Below are positions 1-8,108 of a DNA stretch of 64,000 nucleotides, in pieces. A program made the position numbers and the translations under genes. Below the pieces are notes generated by a model. It ran no database searches, had not been told where the DNA came from, and worked only from the letters and a program-made list of their open reading frames with translations. The stretch's first letter is position 1. Every line of letters begins with the position of its first letter. Origin of the DNA: Xanthomonas rydalmerensis (lineage in GTDB: Bacteria; Pseudomonadota; Gammaproteobacteria; Xanthomonadales; Xanthomonadaceae); contig NZ_CP126170.1 of the NCBI RefSeq assembly GCF_033170385.1, positions 4,488,001-4,552,000 on the forward strand, read 5' to 3'.

Positions 1-407
1 GCGCGCGCGCCGAGCCGGCGCTGCGCCACGCCCAGGGCGATGGCGTAGCTGTCGGCGAGCGCACCATTGGCGATCACCGTCAGCAACGGCGCGTGCCGCG
101 GGTGCAGGAGCAGTTCCAGCGCCTGCGCGCTGGCGTCGTGCATCTCGATGTACGGGTGGCCCAGCGCGTCCAGCGCCGCGCACAGCTGCGCGCCGTGGTC
201 GGCCAACTCCGACGCCGGCAATTCGCCGGAATCCAGCAGCACCAGCTCGGTGTCGTCGCAGGCGCCTTGCCGCAGCCGCGCCACGATCTGCGCGGCATCG
301 GCGCAGGCCACCGGCACCACCTGCGCGGCATGGGAAGCGGCCAGGCACTGCGCCGCGGCGATGGCCGACGCATCGCGATGCGGGCCCTGGATCAGCAGAA
401 TCGACAT
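1..407 (-). CDS. AroQ-like (type II dehydroquinase-like) protein, 3' end cut by window edge
   Basis: An open frame starts at ATG 407 and runs off the left edge without a stop (135 codons visible). The N-terminus MSILLIQGPHR, a middle segment with LGHPYIEMH and a later SYAIALG resemble, in order, the strand-1 loop, the EVHLSN region and the GxxSYxxAL region of type II 3-dehydroquinate dehydratases, the small shikimate-pathway enzymes. The asparagine-rich NGPNLN loop is replaced by QGPHR, so this may be a divergent paralogue without dehydratase activity. It is transcribed away from the permease gene that starts at 671. The fold assignment is an inference from weak motif similarity; the reading frame itself is well supported by codon usage. 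Confidence 0.5.
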   Translation of the reverse strand, partial: MSILLIQGPHRDASAIAAAQCLAASHAAQVVPVACADAAQIVARLRQGACDDTELVLLDSGELPASELADHGAQLCAALDALGHPYIEMHDASAQALELLLHPRHAPLLTVIANGALADSYAIALGVAQRRLGAR

Positions 408-505
408 GGAACACATCCAACGGGAAGGACGGGGCGCAGTCTGCGCGCGCGCCGCATAAGCGTTCCATGGCGTTGGGGCACTGTGGGCGTAAAGCTTGCG
501 TAATG

Positions 506-623
506 GCGGGGATTGGGGGATTCGGGATTGGGGATTCGCAAAAGCGGATGGCGGCACTGCGCTTCCACCAATCCCGAATCCCTGCTTCTAAGCCAATCCC
601 CAATCCCCAATCCCGACTCCCGG
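506..623. repeat. GGGGATTCGGGATTGG-type inverted intergenic repeat
   Basis: Two arms made of short GGGATT/AATCCC words face each other: the left arm (506-538) has GGGGGATTCGGGATTGGGG and the right arm (569-623) has its complement three times. Together they can fold into a long hairpin just upstream of the permease start at 671. Such GGGATTC words are common between Xanthomonas genes (general knowledge). It may act as a transcript-end or REP-like element; no function is shown by the sequence. Confidence 0.6.
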
Positions 624-670
624 CTTTCCATGCGATCATCCCCCGCTTCCCGCCGCCGCCCGGACTCGCC

Positions 671-2263
671 ATGACCCACTCCGCTCTGCGCCGCGATGTC
701 GGCCCGTTCGCCCTGATGCTGACCGGCCTCGGCTCGATCATCGGCTCCGGTTGGCTGTTCGGCGCCTGGCGTGCCGCCGGGCTGGCCGGCCCCGGTGCGA
801 TCTGGGCCTGGGTGCTGGGCGCGGCGATCGTCACCACCATCGCACTGGCCTATGCCGAGCTGGGCGCGATGTTTCCCGAGTCCGGCGGCATGGTCCGCTA
901 CAGCCACTACTCGCACGGCTCGCTGGTCGGCTTCATTGCCGGCTGGGCCAACTGGATCGCGATCGTGTCGGTGATCCCGGTGGAGGCCGAGGCCTCGGTG
1001 CAGTACATGGCGTCCTGGCCGTGGCAGTGGGCGCAGGACCTGTACGTGCAGCAGCCCGGCGGCGCCGGCGAGCTGTCGGTGCCCGGCCTGTGCATCGCCG
1101 CAGTGCTGGTGCTGGCGTACTTCCTGCTGAACTTCTGGAGCGTGAAGCTGTTCGCGCGCTCCAACAGCCTGATCACCGTGTTCAAGCTGGTGGTGCCGGC
1201 GCTGACCGGCATTGCGCTGATCGCCAGCGGCTTCCACAGCGAGAACTTCAGCGTCGGCCTGCACGGCGGCAGCCACACCATCGACTTCGCTGCGGTGCTG
1301 ACCGCGGTGGCCACCGCCGGCATCGTATTCAGCTTCAACGGCTTCCAGAGCCCGGTGAATCTGGCCGGCGAGGCACGCAATCCCGGGCGCAGCATCCCGT
1401 TCGCGGTGCTCGGCTCGATCGCGCTGGCCACGGTGGTCTACGTGCTGCTTCAGGTCGCGTACCTGGGCGCGGTGCCGCCGGACCTGCTGGCCAAGGCCGG
1501 CTGGCACGGCATCGACTTCCGCTCGCCGTTCGCGCAGCTGGCGATCATCGTCAACCTGCACTGGCTGGCGATGCTGCTGTACGTGGACGCCTTCATCAGC
1601 CCCAGCGGTACCGGCATCACCTACACCGCCACCACCGCACGGATGATCTACGGCATGGAGCGCAACGGCACCATGCCCAAGGTGCTGGGCCGGATCCATC
1701 CGACCTGGGGCGTGCCGCGGCCGGCGATGTTCTTCAACCTGCTGGTGTCCTACCTGTTCCTGTTCTTCTTCCGCGGCTGGGGCACGCTGGCGGCGGTGAT
1801 CTCGGTGGCCACCATCATTTCCTACCTCACCGGCCCGATCAGCGCCATGGCGCTGCGCAAGCACGCGCCGGAGATGCACCGCCCGCTGCGCATCGCCGGC
1901 CTGCCGGTGCTGGCCGCGGCGGCCTTCGTGCTGGCCACCGAACTGCTGTACTGGGCGCGCTGGCCGCTGACCGGCGAGATCATCCTGCTGATGCTGGTGG
2001 CCCTGCCGGTGTATGCCTACTACCAGCAGCGCGACGGCTGGAAGGATTTCCGCCGACACCTGCGCGGCGCCAGCTGGCTGATCGCCTACCTGCCGACCAT
2101 CGCCCTGCTGTCGTGGGCCGGCAGCACCACCTTCGGCGGTCACGGCTATCTGTCCTACGGGCCGGACCTGGTGGTGGTCGGCGTGGTCGCGCTGGGCTTC
2201 TACTTCTGGGGCGTGCGCGCCGGCTGGCGCACCCCGTCGCTGCAGCAGGCCAGCGCCGGCTGA
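671..2263 (+). CDS. APC-family amino acid permease
   Basis: A 530-residue polytopic inner-membrane protein of the amino acid-polyamine-organocation superfamily. The start ATG 671 is chosen because translation then begins directly with a short cytoplasmic tail and the first helix, GLGSIIGSGWLFG, the typical APC helix-1 substrate loop. About 12 hydrophobic segments follow, with the LAYAELGAMFPESGG segment of helix 2 also characteristic. Members carry an amino acid in symport with protons; the long C-terminal half with several extra helices resembles aspartate/proton symporters of the YveA type, but substrate cannot be told from sequence. It is convergent with the 180-aa membrane gene that ends at 2276, only 12 bp away, and stands alone as a transcription unit. 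Confidence 0.88.
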   Translation: MTHSALRRDVGPFALMLTGLGSIIGSGWLFGAWRAAGLAGPGAIWAWVLGAAIVTTIALAYAELGAMFPESGGMVRYSHYSHGSLVGFIAGWANWIAIVSVIPVEAEASVQYMASWPWQWAQDLYVQQPGGAGELSVPGLCIAAVLVLAYFLLNFWSVKLFARSNSLITVFKLVVPALTGIALIASGFHSENFSVGLHGGSHTIDFAAVLTAVATAGIVFSFNGFQSPVNLAGEARNPGRSIPFAVLGSIALATVVYVLLQVAYLGAVPPDLLAKAGWHGIDFRSPFAQLAIIVNLHWLAMLLYVDAFISPSGTGITYTATTARMIYGMERNGTMPKVLGRIHPTWGVPRPAMFFNLLVSYLFLFFFRGWGTLAAVISVATIISYLTGPISAMALRKHAPEMHRPLRIAGLPVLAAAAFVLATELLYWARWPLTGEIILLMLVALPVYAYYQQRDGWKDFRRHLRGASWLIAYLPTIALLSWAGSTTFGGHGYLSYGPDLVVVGVVALGFYFWGVRAGWRTPSLQQASAG

Positions 2264-2275
2264 GCCGCGGCGGCG

Positions 2276-2818
2276 TCAGCCGCCGCGCAGGAATTGCAAC
2301 GCGCGCGACAGCAGCACGGCGCCGACGAAACCGGCCAGGGCGCACAGGCCCACCGCGACGAGGCCCTGGTGGGACGGGTCGTCGCGTCTGTCGAACAGGG
2401 CCAGCGCCGCGGCGACGCACACCGCCGAGGTGCCGGCCCCGATCAGGCCGATGCGCAGATGCGCGCGCCAGCCACGCAGGCGTGGCCAGGCACGGGCGGC
2501 GAACAGCCCGGTCAGCAGCGCCGGCAAGGCGCCGAAGACATAGGAAAACATCGCCATCAGCAGAAGCAGCAGCAGCGGGGCGCTGACGCCGTTGCTCTCC
2601 CCCCAGGTCATCGCGATCGCCACCGGCAGCCCGACCACCACGGTCCCGAGCGGCGGGCCGACGAACAGGAAGGTCATGACGACGCCAACACCGACCAGCC
2701 AGCGCGGCAGCGGGTCGTTGCCCGCGTCCATGTCGGCCTGATCGGCAACGTCCGCACGCACGCCCGGCAGCGGGTCCGGAGCCGCCTGCGGGGCAGGCGG
2801 CAACGGGGCGTGGCTCAC
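2276..2818 (-). CDS. Four-helix membrane protein coupled to M28 peptidase gene
   Basis: A 180-residue hypothetical protein with a proline-rich cytoplasmic N-terminus (about residues 1-37) followed by four clear hydrophobic segments, the second containing a run of leucines. I start it at GTG 2818 because this GTG overlaps the TGA stop of the M28 peptidase (GTGA), a classic translational-coupling arrangement; longer upstream frames would lie inside the peptidase gene. It is therefore probably co-translated with the peptidase, but no family is recognised and no catalytic motif is visible. It could be a small integral membrane accessory or a DUF protein. Confidence 0.7.
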   Translation of the reverse strand: MSHAPLPPAPQAAPDPLPGVRADVADQADMDAGNDPLPRWLVGVGVVMTFLFVGPPLGTVVVGLPVAIAMTWGESNGVSAPLLLLLLMAMFSYVFGALPALLTGLFAARAWPRLRGWRAHLRIGLIGAGTSAVCVAAALALFDRRDDPSHQGLVAVGLCALAGFVGAVLLSRALQFLRGG

Positions 2819-4488
2819 TTGGCGGGCGCGGCTTGGCGCTGCGCGGCGCTGGCGTCGCGCGTGGCGCGGAACTCGGAGTCGCGGCTCCAGTTCGGCCACT
2901 GCGTCGAGTTGGCCAGTTCCTCGCCCAGCGTGTACAGCACCTGCATGTCGCGCGCGGCGCCGGCGAAGGTCCAGTTCGGCTGCCATTCGTCGCCGGGCTG
3001 GTGGTAGCGCTTGGCGGTGTAGTCGTCCGCGGCGGCCTTGCCGGCCGCCACGCCGCCGTCCACCCAGTCCTGGCCGGCGGCGAAGGACAGCGCCGGCACG
3101 CCGCGCTTGGCGAAGGAGAAGTGGTCGGAGCGGAAGAAGTAGCCGGCTTCCGGCTTCGGGTCGGGCGTGTAGCGCAGATCCCAGCCCTTCGCCACGCGCT
3201 TGAGGTCGTCGAGCAGTTCCAGCTTGGCGGTGCCGTAGATGCCGAAATCGCGCGACGGCCCGAACGGGCTCATGCCGTCCATGTTGATCACCGCCACCGT
3301 GCGCGCCAGCGGATACAGCGGCTTGGAGGCGTAGTACTCCGAGCCGAGCAGGCCCTTCTCCTCGGCGGTGACCGCCATGAACACCACCGAGCGCTGCGGC
3401 GCCGGGCCCTTGGCGAAGGCGCGGGCCAGTTCCAGCAGCGCGGCGACGCCGCTGGCGTTGTCCAGCGCGCCGTTGAAGATGCGGTCGCCCTTGGCGTCGG
3501 GCGCGCCCACGCCCAGGTGATCCCAGTGCGCGGTGTAGATGAGGGTGTCGTCCGGCTGGGTCTTGCCGGGCAGCCGCGCGACCACGTTGCGCGAGGTGAT
3601 CACCTCCGACTTCACCGCGTAGTCGGCGTACAGGCGCTCGCCCTTCAGTTCCACCGGCTTGAAGTCGCGCGATTGCGCCTGCTTCTTCAGCGCATCGAAA
3701 TCCAGCCCGGCGCGCTTGAACAGGTCCACCGCCAGATCGCGCTGGATCCAGCCTTCCAGCTCCGGATGCACCGTCTTGGGATCGTCGCGGACCACGTCGA
3801 ACATGCTGTTGGTGTTGGAGTTGGCGACGGTGGCCCAGCCGTAGGAGGCCGGTGCGGTCTCATGCACGATCAGCACGCCGGCCGCGCCCTGCCGCGCGCC
3901 TTCCTCGAACTTGTAGGTCCAGCGGCCGTAGTAGGTCATGCCCTTGCCGTCGAACGCGCCCTTGCCGGTCTCGAAGTCGGGGTCGTTGATCAGCACCACC
4001 GCGATCTTGCCCTTCAGGTCCACGCCCTTGAAGTCGTCCCAGCCGCGCTCGGGCGCCTTGACGCCGTAGCCGACGAACACCAGTGGCGCCCCGTCCAGGG
4101 TCACCTGGCTGCTGCCGTCGAGCGCGGCGCGCACGGCGATCTGCTGGCCCTGGGTCAGGGCCTGGCGCTGGTCGCCGCTGGCGATCGCCAGCGTCGGGGT
4201 GCCGACGATGTCGGCGCGGCGCAGCGGCACCGCCTGGGTCCACAGGCGCTTGCCGTCGCGCAGGTCGCCGCCGGGCTGCAGGCCGGCCGCCTGGAACTGC
4301 GCACTCAGATAGGCCACGGTCTTCTCCTCGCCCGCCGAGCCCGGGGCGCGGCCCTCGTAGGCGTCGGAGGCCAGGGTCTTGACGTCGGTGGACAGGCGCT
4401 TGGTGTCGAAGGTCGGTGCGGGCGGCGGTGCCGCCAGGCAGGCGCCGGACAGCGCCAGGGCCAGCAGGCTCAGGATCGGTCGTTTCAC
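2815..4488 (-). CDS. Secreted M28-family zinc metallopeptidase with PA domain
   Basis: A 557-residue exported aminopeptidase-like enzyme. Start GTG 4488 has GAGGGG eight bases upstream and gives a signal peptide (residues 1 to about 20). A protease-associated insert spans roughly 110-290. The catalytic M28 domain has all expected co-catalytic zinc ligands and the general base: TAHWDHLGVG, GALDNASG, TAEEKGLLGS, INMDG and RSDHFSF, in order. The family removes N-terminal residues from peptides in the periplasm or outside the cell. The gene leads a two-gene unit with the overlapping membrane gene at 2276-2818. It is divergent from the GH5 cellulase gene, so the AT-rich spacer at 4570-4630 may serve both. 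The longer upstream open frame lacks a sensible signal peptide and is rejected. Confidence 0.92.
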   Translation of the reverse strand: MKRPILSLLALALSGACLAAPPPAPTFDTKRLSTDVKTLASDAYEGRAPGSAGEEKTVAYLSAQFQAAGLQPGGDLRDGKRLWTQAVPLRRADIVGTPTLAIASGDQRQALTQGQQIAVRAALDGSSQVTLDGAPLVFVGYGVKAPERGWDDFKGVDLKGKIAVVLINDPDFETGKGAFDGKGMTYYGRWTYKFEEGARQGAAGVLIVHETAPASYGWATVANSNTNSMFDVVRDDPKTVHPELEGWIQRDLAVDLFKRAGLDFDALKKQAQSRDFKPVELKGERLYADYAVKSEVITSRNVVARLPGKTQPDDTLIYTAHWDHLGVGAPDAKGDRIFNGALDNASGVAALLELARAFAKGPAPQRSVVFMAVTAEEKGLLGSEYYASKPLYPLARTVAVINMDGMSPFGPSRDFGIYGTAKLELLDDLKRVAKGWDLRYTPDPKPEAGYFFRSDHFSFAKRGVPALSFAAGQDWVDGGVAAGKAAADDYTAKRYHQPGDEWQPNWTFAGAARDMQVLYTLGEELANSTQWPNWSRDSEFRATRDASAAQRQAAPAK

Positions 4489-4592
4489 TTGGTTCCCCTC
4501 GGCAGACACAAAGAAGGGCGAGTGTAGCGGCGCCCCTACCGGGTCGTGGTGGGTCGAACGACCGCCATACGTGCGCTGTCGCAAAAATTTAT

Positions 4593-4608
4593 TGTGATAA
4601 ACCACTCA
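4593..4608 (+). promoter_or_regulatory. Clp/CRP-like half-palindrome upstream of GH5 gene
   Basis: TGTGA-N6-ACTCA lies in the only AT-rich stretch of the 305-bp M28/GH5 spacer. The left half matches the Clp (CRP-like) box TGTGA-N6-TCACA perfectly; the right half matches 3 of 5 positions. Clp is known to activate endoglucanase genes in Xanthomonas campestris, which makes the place sensible. The rest of the spacer shows nothing else I can support. Confidence 0.35.
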
Positions 4609-4793
4609 AATATGAAGCTGAACATGCTCTAATGCCGCGCTCGCGCACCGCGGGGTCCGCGCCAATCCGGTGGCCCATGCCGATCCGCGCGCCCGCCCTG
4701 GCTTCCACCCGAGCCCGGCGTGAGAACCGTCACTCCCCACCTCACCCGGGCCGCTCCGACTGCGGGCCGGCTCGCTTCCGGAGACCTGCAGAG

Positions 4794-6245
4794 ATGTCGA
4801 TGTCCCCCCTCACCCGCATCACCCGTTGCGTGCTGGCCGCCGCGCTGCTGGCCGCCAGCGGTTCGGCCTGGAGTTACGCGATCAGCAAAGGCACGGTGGT
4901 GGACGACCGCGGCAACGCGGTGCAGCTGCGCGGCGTCAACTGGTTCGGCTTCGAAGGCAGCGCGCACACCGTGCACGGCCTGTGGGCGCGCAACTGGAAG
5001 GACATGATCACGCAGATGCAGGGCCTGGGCTTCAATGCCGTGCGCCTGCCGTTCTGCCCGCAGACCCTGCGCGGCGTGGCGCCGACCAGCATCGACTACG
5101 GCCGCAATCCGGACCTGCAGGGTCTGAGCTCGCTGCAGGTGCTGGACAAGGTCATCAACGAACTCAGCAGCCGCGGCATGTACGTGCTGCTGGACCACCA
5201 CTCGCCCGATTGCCAGGGTATCTCCGAGCTCTGGTACACCGACTCCTACAGCGAGCAGCAGTGGCTCAGCGACCTGAGCTTCGTGGCCAAGCGCTACGCG
5301 TCGGTGCCGGGCGTGATCGGCATCGACCTGAAGAACGAGCCGAATGGCCGCAACACCTGGGGCACCGGCAACCTCAAGACCGACTGGAACAAGGCGGTCG
5401 AGCGCGCCTCGGCGGCGGTGCTGAAGGTGGCGCCGAAGTGGCTGATCGTGGTCGAGGGCATCACCGACAACCCGACCTGCTCCAGCAGCAACGGCTACTG
5501 GTGGGGCGGCAACCTGGAACCGCTGACCTGCACCAAGCTCAATGTGCCGGCCAACCGCCTGCTGTTGTCGCCGCACGTGTACGGCCCGGACGTGAACTGG
5601 CAGCCCTACTTCGGCGACGGCAGCTTCCCGGCCAACATGCCGGCGATCTGGGAGCGCCAGTTCGGCCAGCTGACCCAGCGCGGCTACGCCATGATGATCG
5701 GTGAGTTCGGCGGCAACGAAGGCCGCAACCAGGCGCAGGATCCGATCCTGCAGAAGGCGCTGATCGACTACCTGATCAAGAAGAACATCCGCAGCGGCTT
5801 CTACTGGGCGTGGAACCCCAACAGCCGCGACACCGGCGGCGTGCTCGACGACGACTGGACCACCGTGCGCACCGAGAAGATGGCCGGGCTGAAGCGGCTG
5901 TGGGGCGACACCGGCGGCACCACGCCGACGCCCACTCCGACGCCTACGCCTAACCCGGAGCCGACCCCGACCCCGACCCCGGCCCCGGGCAGCGCCAGCT
6001 TCAGCACCAAGGTCATCGTCGACAGCGACTGGAACGCCGGCTACTGCGAACGCGTGCAGGTGACCAACAGCGGCAGCGCCACCGGCAACTGGGCGGTCAC
6101 CCTGTCCATCAGCGGCACGATCAACAACCTGTGGAACGCCACCTGGACGCAGTCGGGCACCACGCTCAGCGCCAGCGGCGTGGACTGGAACAAGACCCTG
6201 GCCGCCGGCGCCACCGCCGAGTTCGGGTTCTGCGCCGCCCGCTGA
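4794..6245 (+). CDS. Secreted GH5 endo-beta-1,4-glucanase with C-terminal CBM2
   Basis: A 483-residue cellulase. The signal peptide ends near residue 27 (SGSAWS-YA). The GH5 domain spans about 28-370, with the acid/base in N181-E182-P183 and the nucleophile E304 in MIGEFGGN. A Pro-Thr repeat linker (about 378-402) leads to a family 2 carbohydrate-binding module with the usual terminal cysteine pair (NAGYC...FGFC) and exposed tryptophans. It should cut internal cellulose bonds outside the cell after type II secretion. Layout matches the major Xanthomonas endoglucanase (EngXCA/Egl). ATG 4794 is preceded by a GGAGA site; an in-frame ATG six bases on is possible. A near-duplicate gene follows directly, and a 102-bp tract (4964-5065) is identical between the two. 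Confidence 0.95.
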   Translation: MSMSPLTRITRCVLAAALLAASGSAWSYAISKGTVVDDRGNAVQLRGVNWFGFEGSAHTVHGLWARNWKDMITQMQGLGFNAVRLPFCPQTLRGVAPTSIDYGRNPDLQGLSSLQVLDKVINELSSRGMYVLLDHHSPDCQGISELWYTDSYSEQQWLSDLSFVAKRYASVPGVIGIDLKNEPNGRNTWGTGNLKTDWNKAVERASAAVLKVAPKWLIVVEGITDNPTCSSSNGYWWGGNLEPLTCTKLNVPANRLLLSPHVYGPDVNWQPYFGDGSFPANMPAIWERQFGQLTQRGYAMMIGEFGGNEGRNQAQDPILQKALIDYLIKKNIRSGFYWAWNPNSRDTGGVLDDDWTTVRTEKMAGLKRLWGDTGGTTPTPTPTPTPNPEPTPTPTPAPGSASFSTKVIVDSDWNAGYCERVQVTNSGSATGNWAVTLSISGTINNLWNATWTQSGTTLSASGVDWNKTLAAGATAEFGFCAAR

Positions 6246-6285
6246 AGGCGGCACCATCGCCTCGCGCAGCGCGCGGGGCCCATGC

Positions 6286-6315
6286 CAACGGCAGCGTCCC
6301 ACGACGCTGCCGTTG
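6286..6315 (+). terminator. Hairpin between the two GH5 genes
   Basis: A perfect 13-bp stem (CAACGGCAGCGTC and its complement) with a four-base loop lies 41 bp after the first cellulase stop. There is no long T-tract, only CCATTTG, so it may be a weak terminator or an mRNA-stabilising structure. The remainder of the 257-bp spacer holds no supported gene. Confidence 0.5.
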
Positions 6316-6502
6316 CCATTTGCACCGGGCGACTGCGCGCCCGTGGACGCCACCACAGCGCCTGCGCGCAATCGGTGGACAAGCACGTCTTCTGCAACGG
6401 CAATCACGGCCGCCGCGGCGGGACACTGCCGATCATCGCCGCCAAGCATCCGCCCCCCCCTTGGCCGGCGCGCCCCGCACCGGCCGCCATCGGAGCACCG
6501 CG

Positions 6503-7951
6503 ATGAAACGGTCCCTGCATTCCCGCCTCACCCGCTGCCTGCTGGCCGCGGCGCTCGTGATCGCCAGCGGCTCGGCCTGGAGCTACGCCATCCAGCAAGG
6601 CAAAGTGGTGGACGACGCCGGCAACGCCGTGCAACTGCGCGGCGTCAACTGGTTCGGTTTCGAGACCTCGCAGCACACCGTGCACGGCCTGTGGGCGCGC
6701 AACTGGAAGGACATGATCACGCAGATGCAGGGCCTGGGCTTCAATGCCGTGCGCCTGCCGTTCTGCCCGCAGACGCTGCAGGCGGTGTCGCCCGGCAGCA
6801 TCGACTACAGCCGCAATCCGGACCTGCAGGGCCTGAACTCGCTGCAGATCCTGGACAAGGTGATCAACGAACTCAGCAGCCGCGGCATGTACGTGCTGCT
6901 CGACCACCACACGCCGGATTGCAACGCCATCTCCGAGCTCTGGTACACCGGCAGCTACAGCGAGCAGCAATGGCTGGACGACCTGAGCTTCGTCGCCAAG
7001 CGCTACGCGTCGGTGCCGGGGGTGATCGGCCTGGACCTGAAGAACGAGCCGCACGGCGCCGCCACCTGGGGCAGCGGCAATGCCGCCACCGACTGGAACA
7101 AGGCGGCCGAACGCGCGTCGGCGGCGGTGCTGAAAGCGGCGCCGAACTGGCTGATCGTGGTCGAAGGCATCGCCGACACGCCGACCTGTTCGAGCGGCAC
7201 CGCGCACTTCTGGGGCGAGAATCTGGAACCGCTGGCCTGCACCCCGCTGGCGATTCCGGCCAACCGCCTGCTGCTCGCCCCGCACGTGTACGGGCCGGAC
7301 GTGTCCATGCAGTCCTACTTCAGCGCCTCCAACTTCCCGGCCAACATGCCGGCGATCTGGGAGCAGCACTTCGGCCGGTTCGTCCAGGCCGGCCACGCGC
7401 TGCTGCTGGGCGAGTTCGGCGGCAAGTACGGCCAGGGCAACCCGCTGGACGTGCAGTGGCAGAACGCGCTGGTCGACTACCTGATCGGCAAGGGCATCCA
7501 CAGCGGCTTCTACTGGTCGTGGAACCCGAACAGCGGCGACACCGGCGGCATCCTCAACGACGACTGGAGCACGGTGCGCAGCGACAAGGTGACCCTGCTG
7601 AAGAAGCTGTGGGACGGCGCCGGCAGCGGCAGTGGTGGTGAGGGCGGTAACGGCGGTGGCAACGGCGGCGGCGGAACGCCCACGCCGCCACCGTCCGGCA
7701 GCAGCTTCAGCACCAAGGTGCTGGTCGACAGCGACTGGAACGCCGGCTACTGCAACCGCGTGCAGGTCAGCAACACCGGCGGCAGCAGTGGCGACTGGAC
7801 CGCCACCCTGTCCATCAGCGGCACCGTCAGCAACCTGTGGAACGCCAACTGGACCCAGTCCGGCACCACCCTCAGCGCCAGCGGCGTGGGCTGGAACAAG
7901 ACCCTGGCCCCGGGCGCGACCGCCGAGTTCGGTTTCTGCGCCGCGCGCTGA
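6503..7951 (+). CDS. Second tandem GH5 endoglucanase with Gly-rich linker and CBM2
   Basis: A 482-residue paralogue of the preceding cellulase with the same plan: signal peptide (cut near SGSAWS-YA), GH5 domain with N-E182-P and nucleophile E304 (LLGEFGGK), linker and CBM2 ending in NAGYC...FGFCAAR. The linker differs strikingly: instead of Pro-Thr repeats it is Gly-Ser rich (GEGGNGGGNGGGG) followed by a short proline run. The catalytic residues are at identical positions, so both copies should be active endoglucanases; the differences in loop residues (for example NWQPYFGDG versus SMQSYFSAS) may tune substrate range. ATG 6503 gives the conserved signal peptide; the much longer upstream frame is rejected. 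It has its own 257-bp upstream spacer and may be expressed separately. Confidence 0.95.
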   Translation: MKRSLHSRLTRCLLAAALVIASGSAWSYAIQQGKVVDDAGNAVQLRGVNWFGFETSQHTVHGLWARNWKDMITQMQGLGFNAVRLPFCPQTLQAVSPGSIDYSRNPDLQGLNSLQILDKVINELSSRGMYVLLDHHTPDCNAISELWYTGSYSEQQWLDDLSFVAKRYASVPGVIGLDLKNEPHGAATWGSGNAATDWNKAAERASAAVLKAAPNWLIVVEGIADTPTCSSGTAHFWGENLEPLACTPLAIPANRLLLAPHVYGPDVSMQSYFSASNFPANMPAIWEQHFGRFVQAGHALLLGEFGGKYGQGNPLDVQWQNALVDYLIGKGIHSGFYWSWNPNSGDTGGILNDDWSTVRSDKVTLLKKLWDGAGSGSGGEGGNGGGNGGGGTPTPPPSGSSFSTKVLVDSDWNAGYCNRVQVSNTGGSSGDWTATLSISGTVSNLWNANWTQSGTTLSASGVGWNKTLAPGATAEFGFCAAR

Positions 7952-7977
7952 GCGCTGCGCTGCGTTTCTAAGATCCC

Positions 7978-8008
7978 GCACGGCCACGCTCCCCGGGCGT
8001 GGCCGTGC
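7978..8008 (+). terminator. Terminator-like hairpin after second GH5 gene
   Basis: A perfect 12-bp stem (GCACGGCCACGC with its complement) and a seven-base loop begin 27 bp after the stop codon. No T-run follows, so intrinsic termination is uncertain. Confidence 0.45.
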
Positions 8009-8108
8009 GCGGAGCCGGTCGCCGCCCCCTCGGTGTGCCATCAGTCACGTTCCCGCGGCCGCCGCTGCGCCTCTATGCTGGCGCACTGTCCACACTCAGG
8101 CCCGGCCC

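Noticed and set aside
392..2143. Long minus-strand frame opposite the APC permease (583 codons)
   Set aside because: High-GC antisense shadow rich in His/Arg/Gly/Gln without membrane or domain pattern; the plus-strand permease explains the region.
2833..4527. 564-codon plus-strand frame opposite the M28 peptidase
   Set aside because: Antisense shadow; the M28 gene has all metal ligands.
6131..6502. Extended N-terminus of the second GH5 gene
   Set aside because: The extension is Arg/Pro-rich; ATG 6503 gives the same signal peptide as the first copy.
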